A stretch of 64,000 bases of DNA from Viola odorata. Lineage: Eukaryota > Streptophyta > Magnoliopsida > Malpighiales > Violaceae. The stretch covers positions 60,167,179 through 60,231,178 of the forward strand of contig OY829545.1 in assembly GCA_963691705.1 (NCBI GenBank), read 5' to 3'. Position 1 is the stretch's first letter, and each line of letters begins with the position of its first letter. Positions 22,776 to 33,715 of this stretch are shown here, in pieces. The notes beneath the pieces are model-generated. The model worked only from the letters and a program-made list of their open reading frames with translations, searched no databases and was not told the origin of the DNA. Made by a program: the position numbers and the translations under genes.

Positions 22776-24117
22776 TTGTGTGCTAACAAATGTAATATGA
22801 TAGGTGTGAACAAGATTTGCGTAGGTGGGAACATCTCGGCCATGATCCAGCGAAAGCTACCACCAAAGTGCAAGGATAAAGGTATGTTCTCCATCCCATG
22901 TAAAATCGGTACTACTAATATTGGTAGAGCTATGTGTGATTCTGGTGCAGGTATCAACGTCATGCCCTTGACGATTTACAATAGTCTAGGCCTTGAACCC
23001 CTCAAGTCCACTGGGACCACGATCCAGCTAGCTGACAAATCCAGGTGTTATTGAGGATGTTCTGGTGCAAGTTGTAGATTTCATATACCCAGCTAACTTC
23101 TATGTACTTGACATGGAGGATGCCCAATCTGTCAAGGCCTCAGACATGCTCCTGGGCAGACCATTTCTTAGAACCACAAGAGCCAAGATCGACGTCTATG
23201 AAGCCTCTATTACTCTTGAGTTCGACGGCGAGACCATTAAGTTTAATATGGTTGATGATATGAGACACCCCAACGAGCTTTCTAGCGTAAAATCTATTGA
23301 TATTGTTGACCCTATTGTTGCTAATGTTTGTGAACTTGCCCTCGATGATTGTCTGCAGCTTGCCTTAGACAGAAGCATTCCACCCACTACGCTGGATATC
23401 GTGACCTTGACGCTTGCGAATCCACCTAAGTTGCACGAAGTCGCCACTGCTCTCGAGGAGCATTCTGTTATCCCTTCTACTCCTGTTATTTCTCCTTTTT
23501 CCATTGATCACACTATACCCATCGTAATAGACGTCGAGGCCTCGACAGTGGCACCCGAGTTGGAGTTGAAGAGTTTGCCCTCACATCTCAAATACGCCTA
23601 TCTTGGCGAGCATAACACACTCCCTATGATCATCTCTAGCAAGCTTGATCCCGCTGCAGAGTGCGAACTAATGACCACACTCAAAGGATATCATGAAGCC
23701 CTTGGATGGACGACCGTCGACATCAATGAACTTGCCCCAGCCCTTTGCACTCCTCAACTAGCTCCGGTAACCTTCTCGCCCACTCCTGTTGTCCCCAACA
23801 CCATGGCAGTAACTCCGGCCATCACCATGACCAATCTCAAGGCCGCGAACCTTCCAGCCCACGCTACAGCCAGTGTCGAGCCCTCGACCAGCGAGGGCAA
23901 GATGCCCAATGCTAACCCAACTCCACGGTCTGCCCAAGACGTGACCAAGATGAATGTTTATCATGATACGTTTCTCTCTCCTAAGACCTTTGTTACTGGA
24001 CAGGAAGTTTTACTCTACAACTCTCGTCTGAGGCTCTTTTGCAGAAAGTTAAAGTCTCGGTGGACTGGCCCTTACCTTTTCAAGAAGGTGTATGATCATG
24101 GCATAGTTATGATTTAG
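22776..24117 (+). pseudogene. Athila protease fused to integrase C-terminal remnant
   Basis: 22776-23054 encodes the retroviral-type aspartic protease start, with the active-site stretch CDSGAGINVMPL. A one-base frame change near 23045 leads into 23065-24117, an open 350-residue frame: protease end (DMLLGRPFLRTTRAKIDVY), then the linker ALGWTTVDINELAPALC that normally leads into reverse transcriptase. RT, RNase H and the integrase core are absent; after a Pro/Thr-rich stretch the frame reads LYNSRLRLFCRKLKSRWTGPY, the C-terminal end of integrase. The join stays in frame, giving a chimeric ORF. Confidence 0.85.
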
Positions 24118-25859
24118 AGTATAGGCACATAGCGCATTTTCAAAGTACAAGACCATAGATTGGAGCTATTCCACGGAGGTTCCTATCCCCTCATGCCCAG
24201 CCCACCCGACTAGGCCTAATCAGCTTAGCCAACGTCGAGGCCTCGACTATAAAAAAAAGGCCAAGTGTGGAGATATTCCAAGCTATTCCACCTTCTATAT
24301 AATTTTGCTTTACTTTTTAATTTTATTTCCGTTTGAACTCCTTTTTATTTTGTGCCCTTCTCACATTGAGGACAATGCAAAGCCTAAGTGTGGGGAGGGT
24401 TTTATCTAGTTTATTTGTTTACTTTGCTTGACTACGTGTTTATTTTTCTGCTTGTTGTATGATTGCATGATTTGTGCGTTTTTAAATTTTTTGGATTTTC
24501 ATCTTTATATGCTGCCCAGTTTTAAAAGTACCCCAATGATGGACACATACACTTGACTTGTGCACATAGAATGAAAATGCTTCCATATAGTCAAGGTCCT
24601 GATTATTTCATCTTCTGCCTGTTAGCCCTTGTGACTGCATCTAGGCCAAGATATGAATAGTCACAAGCACCTTGTGAGCACTCGAGCCAAACACTTACAA
24701 TTCTTTCTTGTGCGATTCAATGCTTAACTAGGCACAAGCTAGGTATGCATGATACCCCTGGGTATAGACACCATTAGACATGGGAAAGCAGCAAAAAGAT
24801 AAAGACTTAGCATCACCTTCTGTTTTATTTTCATATTTTTTCTTCTTACCCCCGATTGAAAAATCCATCTTCTTGACCCCAAATTTTCACCATCTTACTC
24901 CCCATGTTTCTTCCTCCTTACAGCCACTTGAACTAACTTTTCTTTGATCTTTTCCCTTGGCAGGTGAGTGGTATTTTTCGGGAGCGTAGTCAAGGGCTGG
25001 ATGAGTAGCAAAACCAAAGTGTGGGGATTCTGCCAAAAGCAAAGTCTCGAAAACTGAAAGTAGATCAAGGGCAAGATGCGAAAGCAAAAATTGAAAACAA
25101 GATCTTGCCCTAGGAATCCAAAGAAAAGGTTCGGCCCCCTCCCCTTAAAAAAAAACCCTTTATTCTCGAAATACAAGAAAATGGAGGGGGGTAAAAAGTG
25201 CGAAAAGAAACAAAGAAATCTGCCAACAGTCGTTCCAGGTCCCGATCCCCAGAAAGAAAAAAAGAGAGACTCATCTAGCCCTCTGCTCTCAACGGTACCA
25301 TCTCACCACCCTCGATTCCTTCTTGCCAAGGGAGCATTCCAAGTTTGAGATTGGTTTCATTTCCCACTCTTCTCTTCCCTTCCAACTTTTCTCCATGATT
25401 CTGCTCTCCATACCTTCTCTTTTCTTTCTACCTCCTTCCTCAGATCCCTTCCTATCTTTGCTACTTCTGTTTCTATTCTTACCCCCGATGTAAAGTCTTT
25501 TGATTGTTTGATTGCCCATGCATGTGCACTTTAACTCGGATTGATATGCGTACTCTATTCTGTGCTATGTTACTTGCATTTAGTTGAGCGTTAAACACTT
25601 ACCCTTGCTTGCAAGTGAGAGTGTAAACACATTCCAGTGAGGATTGCTCATGTCAAGGCCTAGTGCAGAAAAGTCTTTTCTTAAGGGTCGTTATCCTTCT
25701 GATCCGATGCAGGTGTTCATCTAGACAGTGTTTGTTTTTACTCATGGTCTCGACTATTGGAATAGCATGTTTATTCTCCGTGCTATGGTCTTGTTGTGCT
25801 AGTTCTGTTTTGGGGATTGTTTTAAATTTTGTGAATGCTCAAGGGCGAGCATTGGGCAG
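24118..25859 (+). other. Athila 3' untranslated region
   Basis: No env-like gene or other coding sequence recognised. Motifs of the type AAGTGTGGGGA recur (about 24262, 24393, 25018) and resemble the final polypurine tract next to the 3' LTR. Low-complexity ORFs around 25289-25519 are not supported. Confidence 0.6.
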
Positions 25860-25872
25860 TGTGGGGATTATT
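25860..25872 (+). other. Athila polypurine tract region
   Basis: AGTGTGGGGATTATT directly precedes the 3' LTR start TGATAACG at 25873. A purine-rich tract here primes plus-strand synthesis in LTR elements. Confidence 0.6.
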
Positions 25873-27560
25873 TGATAACGTGTATTCATGCATGATTTTC
25901 CCTCCATTATTTCATTGATTTAAGGCGTGATTCTGCTAATATACCCTTGTTTTCATCACTATTCCAGATCTAGGCCTAGAAAGGGAGTTTATGCGAAAAC
26001 ACATATTTTAGGAGCACTTTTGTGCAAATTCGAGCTTCAAGACCAAAGTCGAGGTCCTGACACTAGGCTAGGATTCAAGGTCCCGACGAGAATTCTCTAT
26101 TCGAGACCCCGAAGGTTGAAGAATGACATTTCCACGTGTCCTCTTGCCGAAGCTTCCACGTGTCCCCTCCGATACTTTTCAGAGAGTTCTGCACAAGTCC
26201 TAGAGTTTATCTCCATCTCTCCAAGTTAGCCCTTGAGTCTGCTATAGCCTGCTCCCGATCTGCCAAAGCTGGGCTAACCCGACTTCTACCACCAGCTTTG
26301 TGCTTTTCTGTTTTGTGCTTTAGGAGTATGTTTGCTTTGTGTAAGGCTTTCCTTAAATAGATTTTGTCCCCTAGTTGGGCTGGAAGATATTTTGTGCCTG
26401 TAATTTCTAGGTTAAATAGGACTTTTAGGATAGATAGAAGGTGTGGAGGTATTAGAATTAATCTACATACTCTTAGACTTCTCTCTAGTTTTATCTCTCT
26501 AGTTCTTGTTAGCATTCTTCTCCTTAGCCGCCGGGCTTGAAGCGTTTTGGTAGCAAATAGGCCTTTAGTAATCAAATTTTTTTCCCTTAAACCTATTTCT
26601 TTACTTATTATGTTCTTTGTATTTATGATTTATTTCTCTTCAAGCATGAGTAGCTAAATTCTTAATTCGTAGCAAAGGTAATTCAAGGGTTGCAAAGGTA
26701 GATTCGAGGCCTAAACGTGTTTAATATACTCTTGCTGTCATATTCAGTTGATTATAATTTTAATTATATTTTCACTTGGGATAATTAGAGGCTTGATCAA
26801 CTGATAATTTTCTTGTGTGATTGTTGTTGTCCATGTGATGGTAACGTGTCGCGAAGTTGCATGGTACAAGTAGGCACCTAGTCTAGGAGTCATCGTGTCG
26901 AAATGGTCTCGCCTAGCTAGGGTGAGTAGTTGATTAGGGCGGGGTCATGAGCCTGACAAATTGAGGGACCTGCAGCTCTATATGTGTCTTTTCTTATGTT
27001 CATGGGTAGCCTTAGTATTGCCCACCCGCATTCATGCCTGGAGGGATGGCGGGATGTCAAGACTACCTCATATGTGGAAACGGGGGGCAGTTTCTCTTAA
27101 GAGGAAAGTAGGGGATATCCGAGGAATCTTGTCCTTATGTCACTTGAATAGAATATCTTTGCACTGATGACGATCGAATGCAACCCAAGAATACCCTTTG
27201 CTAAGATCTTTCTCTCTATTTGACTTACTGTGTTTACTTGTCTCTCTGCTTTATTGTTCTAGCCTTGTTCGTTGATTTTCCATCTTTTACCTTTCGGGAC
27301 CCCGATTCAAGTTTCACTATCAAGGTCCTGATTATTGCTTTCATAGTTAGAATTGATAGCTCCGAATCTCTCTTGGCTAACTTGATTAGTCAACTAAAAC
27401 CCCCCTTGTTTGATACATTTATGTGCTTTTATTCTGTGTTTTAATTCAAGACCTCGAATCAGTCTGTCTCAATCCCTATGTTCGATCTTGACTACCACTG
27501 TTCACATATCAATTGTGCACATATATTCAGGCATTATAAATTGTATTTGAGTGACGATCA
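25873..27560 (+). repeat. Athila 3' LTR
   Basis: Starts TGATAACGTGTATTC and ends GTGACGATCA, followed by the target duplication GTGGT. Matches the 5' LTR with visible substitutions and a few indels, so the insertion is not recent. Confidence 0.93.
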
Positions 27561-27953
27561 GTGGTGATGGGCGGAGCGTGTGGTGATTGTTTGGTTGATG
27601 GTGGTGTGTGGTTTGGGTAGTGAGGAGGTGGGTATATTCGGGTGATGGTTGATGATGGGTGGCTGGTGGCGGGCGACTGGGTTTGTGATTGTGTTGGTTG
27701 TGGTTGCGATGTAGTGATGATTATGGTTGTGGTTGGTTTGATTTTGTTGGGTTTGGCCGGGGTATATGGTAAGCATTTAGATTTGAGTGGTTGGCAGTGA
27801 TCAGGATTTGGCTGGGTTTTGGTGGCTATTTTGGTTGTTTGATGGCGAGGTAGAGTGAGAGATTTAATTTTGGTTGTTTTTGGGAAGGATTTGGATTTTG
27901 GTGTTTAAATGAATCCGGGTCGTGATGAACGAATCCGGATCAGAGCTTGACCC

Positions 27954-28158
27954 CTGCCTACGTGGTGTGACATGTCAGCAGTCGGTGACGTAGCAATTGA
28001 CGTGGCACGACACGTAAGCAAACTGACAGAAAAAATGGATGGCGTTAGGGTGAGGGATGAAATAAATCATTCGATTGAAGTGAAGGGGGTTTTATAACGC
28101 GAAAAAAATAGAGGGCTGAAATAAGACAATCAATTAGACTACAGGGACTCATTTTTGA
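27954..28158 (-). repeat. Right terminal inverted repeat
   Basis: Reverse complement of 18660-18852, ending ..CTCATTTTTGA. It contains TGACGTGGCACGACACG and GATGGCGTTAGGGTGAGG in inverse order to the left copy. AATAAGT follows at 28160. Confidence 0.88.
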
Positions 28159-28159
28159 C

Positions 28160-28864
28160 AATAAGTGCAAATGGAACAATGGTTTACAATTTACCCCACT
28201 CAAAGGGAAGTATAGAATAACTTTAATAGTAATATATATTTTTCTCCTATATTTTTAATTACTTTATTATTTTATCATATGTTTTCTTTTTTTACCTTTT
28301 CTATTTACTTGTTATTTTTTTATTTCTTCATATTCTAACTTAATACATTTTGTTTTAATGTTATAAAATTTTAATTCTTATCATTTATATTCTAAAATAT
28401 ATTCATATTCAATTAATCTAATTAATTGTATTTTAATAATTATTAAAAATATTATAAAAAATCATGTGACATCAAATATGATTACCTAAATGATAATATA
28501 GCATTATCAAAATAATACTCTTACATTCAACTTTCATATATATTATAAATATTTGAATTTTAATGGGTTAAAGCAAATTTTAGTACTTGTACTTCAATTG
28601 ATTGAGACATATGATACCTCAATTTTTTTTAGTTTAAAGGGAAACTGGGTCCTTCGTGTTCCACTCCAGTCAACGTCTTATGGTATGTTCCTTCTGCTCG
28701 TTAATTAATTAATTATTAATGTGATCCGCACCCCTATCTCCCACCTCCTTCTCTTTCCGCACTTAAACACGGTTTGGTTTTTCTATTCTTTCCCTTCTAA
28801 TTTCTGACCAATCGAGTCTTCCCTCCTTTCTTTTATAATCTTCTCTACCTGCGCGGGTGGTGGA
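28160..28864. other. AT-rich DNA without recognised gene
   Basis: Very AT-rich with poly-T and ATTAATT runs. No coding or RNA feature was seen. The possible right target duplication AATAAGT lies at its left edge. Confidence 0.5.
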
Positions 28865-29047
28865 ATGGAGTGGAGATTAGAGAATAGCAACAAAAAAAAT
28901 GGTATCTGCTTTGCTCCTCTATTCCTCACCCTATTTCTACTCTGTGCTCTCTCCCCCAAATCATCCTTCCAGTCCTTCAAATGCAGCTCCATAACCACCT
29001 CCTTCTCTCCACCTCCATTAACCACACGGGTTCACTGTCGTAGGTGA
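28865..29047 (+). CDS. Small hypothetical ORF with hydrophobic N-terminal segment
   Basis: 60 codons starting MEWRLENSNKKNG, then a hydrophobic stretch (FAPLFLTLFLLCALS) that would suit a signal peptide or membrane anchor, then a Ser/Thr-rich tail ending VHCRR. A GTAGGTGAC sequence at the end could be a splice donor. No family recognised. It may be the first exon of a host gene cut by the element A insertion 134 bp downstream, or a chance ORF; a minus-strand ORF covers the same bases. Confidence 0.25.
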   Translation: MEWRLENSNKKNGICFAPLFLTLFLLCALSPKSSFQSFKCSSITTSFSPPPLTTRVHCRR

Positions 29048-29180
29048 CCAAAATAAGAGTGTAAAAATAGGGAAATAGGGTGTAGAAATCGACTTATCAC
29101 ACTCAGAAAATCTATACTGGTGGTAAGAAGGTCGTCCTCTAGGACCTAGACGTATTTCCATTTTTGAGTTGACTTCCTCG

Positions 29181-29701
29181 TGATAACAATTGGAACGCTC
29201 CTGACGGCGTTATTGCGGCTATGACATCTGTCCTGAACGAACTTCTACAAACCTCCTTGGGGCAGCTGCTTAACGCCCGGACCGGAGGAAGTTTCCTAGG
29301 ATGGTCGACTTCAGCGGAGGGGGATCTCACACATCTTTACATGCACGGCGCCATCCCATCCTAGGGGATCTATAAGGTTATCGCTCCCGATAACCTCATA
29401 TGAGTATCGCCCACGATGACGCCCCTTATGTCGCTCGTAAGCGTTACCTCCAGACTTTGCATATCGCTGTCAGGTATCGCCTAATTCGGCCTATAAATAC
29501 CCCCATATTTCTAAACAAAAGGTAAGATCGTGATCATCTTAGAGAACCTCTGCTGCATTGAAAACCTGAACTGACTTAAGCATCGGAGTGTCTACGCCGG
29601 AGTCCCCCTCCGGCGCTTTGCAGGTACATCCGACGCCGATCGCCTCCCTTCTGACCAGCTGTAACCGCCGTTCCGATCAAACGAGATCTCGAATCTTATC
29701 A
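29181..29701 (+). repeat. 5' LTR of element A
   Basis: 521 bp from TGATAACAATTGGAAC to ..CGAATCTTATCA. Homologous to the LTRs at 43570, 58960 and 63224 and, more distantly, to 17779-18303. TATCGC motifs cluster upstream of the TATA box. Confidence 0.92.
29491..29498 (+). promoter_or_regulatory. LTR TATA box of element A
   Basis: CTATAAATACCCCCAT is preserved in all five LTRs of this group (18067, 43773 minus, 59084 minus, 63539). Transcription of the genomic RNA is expected about 30 bp downstream, within the LTR. Confidence 0.8.
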
Positions 29702-29848
29702 AATGGTGCTTTCATTGAGAGCTTTGGTGTATTAAGTGAGCGTCCTTAGTAGCCAAGCTCCGTTCAGTCGGGAGATTGGAACGGTTATAACAGCAAGACC
29801 GGAGCCGGTCCGATCATCATCCTCTAACATCCCCTTCTCAACACGCAG
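29624..29848 (+). other. Predicted leader intron (LTR to gag leader)
   Basis: CTTTGCAG precedes GTACATCC at 29624, and a CCCCTTCTCAACACGCAG acceptor ends at 29848. In element E the sequences on either side are joined precisely at these points (58960), as if spliced. The segment contains the LTR end and the primer binding site. GCAGG occurs at both borders, so a deletion by short homology remains possible. Confidence 0.5.
29704..29721 (+). other. Primer binding site of element A
   Basis: TGGTGCTTTCATTGAGAG starts two bases after the LTR. The TGG start and position fit a tRNA primer site; the tRNA was not identified. Confidence 0.7.
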
Positions 29849-29882
29849 GCGGTTATTCCCCTTTGCTACTGCCGATCTCACT

Positions 29883-32468
29883 ATGACGTCGCAATCAACT
29901 ATTTCGGGATCTCTGGACCTCTCGGTCGGGATCGCCGGAGGATCTATTTCTTCGCAGACGGTCATTCCTTCATCACAGATGGCGGGATCTGATCTTTCCA
30001 CTCCTCTTTCGAGAGGATCCGTACTTAACAATGAACATCCTTTTGCAATGGAAATAGCGGCCCTTCGTTCCCGCTTGGAATATTTGATTGAAATGGCCGC
30101 AAGAATCACGCCTGGTGCTTCTGGATCTAGTGTCCCTCCCCACGTCATATTCACACCATCTATTGTCGCAGATCAACCTTTGCCACCATTGTTTCTAGAA
30201 AACCTCCAAATGCCTTTATCCGCGGGAAATCCCCCAGTTAGTTTTGTGCAGCTCCCTCAAGGAAGAGTAGAGGCTTACGTACCGCAGATGCCGTAAGGTC
30301 TCCTTCCGCAGGGAGATAGGCAGCTTGAGGAGGTTAGGAACCGTTGGGACGGACGGAGGGAAGGAGCCAACAGGAGTTTGTCTCCCGAGTACAGTGAAAG
30401 ATCCAGTAGTCGAAGGTATCGAAGTCGTTCACCCAAGTGTCGCAGTCGATCTCCTAGGCGACATCATACACCTGAACCACGGGAAAGGGGGCGCCAAGCG
30501 GACATATCTCCTCCACGTCGTGCGCGTGAGATTCTTGACGATACCTCGGGTCATCCTTTCACTCGTCGCATAAGGCGTCATAGGGTCAGTAGGCGAGTGA
30601 AGCTTCCCACTGATACTTATGATGGCACCAAAGATCCCATTTCACACATTAAAAAAGTGAAGGATTTCGTCCAGTTTCAGACCCACAGTGATGCGGCTTT
30701 GTGCCAAATATTCGTCATGACTTTATCAGGAGTTGCGCGTCTCTGGTTTGAGGGTCTTCCTGGTGGATCTATTAATAATTTTGCACAATTAGAGTCCAAA
30801 TTCCGGAGCAGATTTAGTACGGCCATCCCAATTCGGAAATCTATCGCAGCGTTATTTGACATACAGCGGATGCCTCAAGAGACTTTAAAGGAATTTCTCA
30901 GCCGATTCGATCTGGAAATGTCATTAACGTCGGGTGTCACTATCGATTTCGCCATAGAAGCCCTGAAAAGGAACTGCCGTTACGGTAAGCTAAAAGATGC
31001 ATTAATGGTGGATCCTCTAGTATCTTTGGACGCACTAAGACTCAAAGCCCATAATTACGCGAAAATGGAGGAAGAAGAGAACAGAGATAGAACTTTTAGC
31101 ATGCCGCCCGGGGCATCTCACATCCCTGCCGCTCCTGCGAACCCTTTGACCGATGATCATTTCACTGATGATTACGCCCGACGGAAAGATCATATCCCAA
31201 AGACCTTTGATAAGCGAAAAGGCCAGTCTTCGAAAGGAAAGCACGGTGGTTCCCCTAATAGGCGTCAAGGGAATGCTCATAAAAATCGAACGTATGATCC
31301 AGATTTTCCTTCCCTGAACGTATCAAGAGCCGAGATTTTGGCGATAGCGGAACAGCGAAACCTTCCTATCCGTTATTCTGCACCTACGAAACCTGGAGTG
31401 CTTTTGGGCAGAAGAGAAAATGCTTACTGTAAATTCCATAAAGCTAGGGGGCATTCCACCGAAGCATGCCGAGAATTGAAATTGGTGATAGAACGCTTGG
31501 TGGAAGAGGGATATTTAGGAGAATTTGCAACTCAAGTAAGGGAAGATGCCCGAAATAATCCCACAAGAAGAGCGACAGACGAACGACCAAGACCCCCTCG
31601 GGTCCCACAGCCGGATAATGCTCCCGGAGGGAAAGGTGGAGAAACTTTCGCAATAGATAGCGACAACATCCCCATGATTAACATCATAGCAGGAGGGACC
31701 CCTTATGCGGATGAATCAGAACAATCGACAGTCGCGAAAGGAGAAAAGCGCACGCGAGATGGCACGACAAAGAAGGGTGGAGCGATAGGCATATTAGATC
31801 GTATGATCTTATCCTTTTCAGAAGAGGATGAAAAAGGCGTTATTTATCCCCATAATGACGCCTTGGTAGTTACACCCGTCATCGCCAGCCATGGAGTTAG
31901 AAGAACTCTTATTGACAATGGGAGTGCGGTAAATCTCTTTTCGCTGGAAGCCTACAATCTCCTGAAATGCCCCGATAACGAGTTAACGCCTAGTAAAAGG
32001 CCCATAGTCGGAGTGGATGGGGTCCCTATCCCTGTCGCAGGGATAATTACTTTACCCGTGTGCTTCCGAGAAGACACTTACAAGCGATCGGAGAACCTGT
32101 TATTCCTTGTTGTGGACTTGAATTTGCCTTACAATGTCATACTCGGAAGGCCTTTCCTCAACCGTTTTGGAGCGGCGATATCACAGAAACACCTAAAGAT
32201 GAAATACCCTTCCTGGGATGGAGTAGTATCAATAAAGGGCGATCAAAAACTGGCGGCAGAATGCTATTCGCTCATGACTCAGAGGAGCTGTGATAGATAT
32301 GTATGTGTAGCAGTCGACCCCTACGAGCAGGGTGATGAAAAGTGCGCTCAACCCCTTGACAAGATGGTGCCCATACCAGTGATAGGCCTAGAGGAGACTA
32401 GTTTCCTAGTCAGCGAAAAGCTCAGCCCAGCGGAAAACCTTCAATTGGCACGGTTGTTGAACAAATGA
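29883..32468 (+). pseudogene. Element A Gag and protease
   Basis: Starts MTSQSTISGSLDLSVG, matching the E copy. One frame runs to 32468 with a stop at 30294 (TAA where E has CAA). After an Arg/Ser-rich part (SSSRRYRSRSPKCRSRS, from about residue 175) comes the retrotransposon gag domain (ARLWFEGLPGGS, ESKFRSRF, LKEFLSRFDLEMS), then a zinc-finger-like CKFHKARGHSTEAC, then the aspartic protease with LIDNGSAVNLFSLEA, where the usual D-T-G-S reads D-N-G-S, and ILGRPFLNRFGA. A TGA at 32466 (TGC in E) ends the frame. Gag packages element RNA; the protease would cleave the polyprotein. Confidence 0.88.
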
Positions 32469-33715
32469 CAGGGAAACTTCGCATGGAAACCCGCCAATAT
32501 GCCAGGTATATCGCAAGAAATAGCCGAGCATCGGCTTAATGTTGACCCTGACGCCAGGCCAGTTCAGCAGAAATGACGATCGTTCTCTGCTGAAAAAGCA
32601 TCAGCCGTAGAAAAGGAGGTCACAAGCTCCTTGACGCGGGATTCATCCGCGAAGTGCAATATCCCACTTGGTTAGCCAACCCGGTTCTTGTTCCTAAGCC
32701 CAACGGAGACTGGCGCATGTGCATTGACTTCACCGATTTGAACGATGCTTGTCCAAAGGATTGCTACCCGCTCCCTCGCATAGATCAGCTGGTCGATCAA
32801 ACTGCCGGGTACGCATATCTAAGCTCATTGGACGCCAACTCCGGATATCATCAAATCCCTATGGCTCTGGAAGATGAGGAGAAGACCGCTTTCCTCACTC
32901 CTAAAGCAACATACTGCTATACAGCGATGCCATTTGGGCTAAAGAACACGGGGGCCACATTTCAACGAATGGCAAACAAGATTTTCGAAGAACAAATAGG
33001 GAGAAATGTGGAGGCATACGTTGATGACATACTGGTGAAGAGTGTGAATTTTCATGACCATTTACAGGATCTGAAAGAAGTCTTTGACGTGATGAAAAGA
33101 TACCGCATGAAGCTAAACCCCCGGAAATGCATGTTCGCATTTCAGACAGGTAAATTCTTGGGCTACGTGGTCAGCCAGAAAGGTATCCAGCCTAATGCTT
33201 CTAAGGTTAAAGCCATACACGACATGATATCGCCAAGAACCGTTAAGGAAGTACAAAGGCTAACGGGGCGCGTTATCGCCCTAGGGCGATTCATCTCAAA
33301 GCAAGGAGAAAAGTGCCTCCCCTTTTTCAAAGTCATACGCCGGAAGGCCACGTTTGGGTGGACCCCAGAATGTGAGCAAGCGTTCGTTGACTTGAAGGAT
33401 TATTTATCATCTGACCTCTTATTGACAAGACCCGAGGCAGGCGATACCTTGTATTTGTATTTGGGCACCGCGGACGAAGTGGTCAGCGCCGTCCTCGTTC
33501 GCAACGATAACCACTCTCATCGCCCGGTCTATTTTGTAAGTCACGTCTTGAAAGATGCAGAGTTGCGATACGCCCGGATCGAAAAAATAGTGTTCGCCCT
33601 TATACAGGCCGCCCGCAAAATGGATCGATACTTCCAGTCTTATCCCATCATTGTGCTCACAGACCAGCCCTTGAAGAGGATATTTCGAAACCTGAATCTT
33701 CAGGAAGAATGTTGA
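32469..33715 (+). pseudogene. Element A reverse transcriptase and RH-like connection
   Basis: Another stop near 32574 and a one-base deletion near 32622 precede the open part 32654-33715. It holds the RT core: NPVLVPKPNGDWRMCIDF, SLDANSGYHQI, MPFGLKNTGATFQRM and the catalytic EAYVDDILVKS. The RNase H-like part of RT follows (FGWTPECEQAFVDLK, YFVSHVLKDAELRY). The frame ends after LKRIFRNLNLQEEC because one G is missing relative to E near 33690. Confidence 0.9.

Larger units (their letters stand above)
19333..27560 (+). mobile_element. Athila-type Gypsy element, internally deleted
   Basis: Complete element of 8.2 kb with two LTRs (1721 and 1688 bp), a primer binding site, gag and protease regions, and a perfect 5-bp target duplication GTGGT at 19328-19332 and 27561-27565. 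Reverse transcriptase, RNase H and nearly all of integrase are missing, so it could only have moved with proteins from a relative. It sits inside the TIR transposon. Confidence 0.93.
18651..28159. mobile_element. TIR DNA transposon split by an Athila element
   Basis: Two inverted repeats of about 200 bp (18660-18852 and 27954-28158) enclose about 1.1 kb of own sequence after removal of the Athila insertion (19333-27565). The inner sequence is rich in TTTGG and GGTTT runs and shows no transposase. Long TIRs and a possible 7-9 bp target duplication (AATAAGT at 18644 and 28160) fit a non-autonomous Mutator-like element, but this class is inferred from structure only. Confidence 0.7.

Noticed and set aside
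25289..25519. Basic minus-strand ORF in the Athila 3' region
   Set aside because: Low-complexity Lys/Arg/Glu composition from a CT-rich stretch; no motif or conserved start.
27558..27776. His/Asn/Thr-rich minus-strand ORF
   Set aside because: It reads through a GGTTGTGG-type repeat-rich tract and crosses the Athila/TIR element junction.
29732..30154. Minus-strand ORF opposite Gag of element A
   Set aside because: Shadow of the gag frame; no counterpart stays open in E and no known motif.
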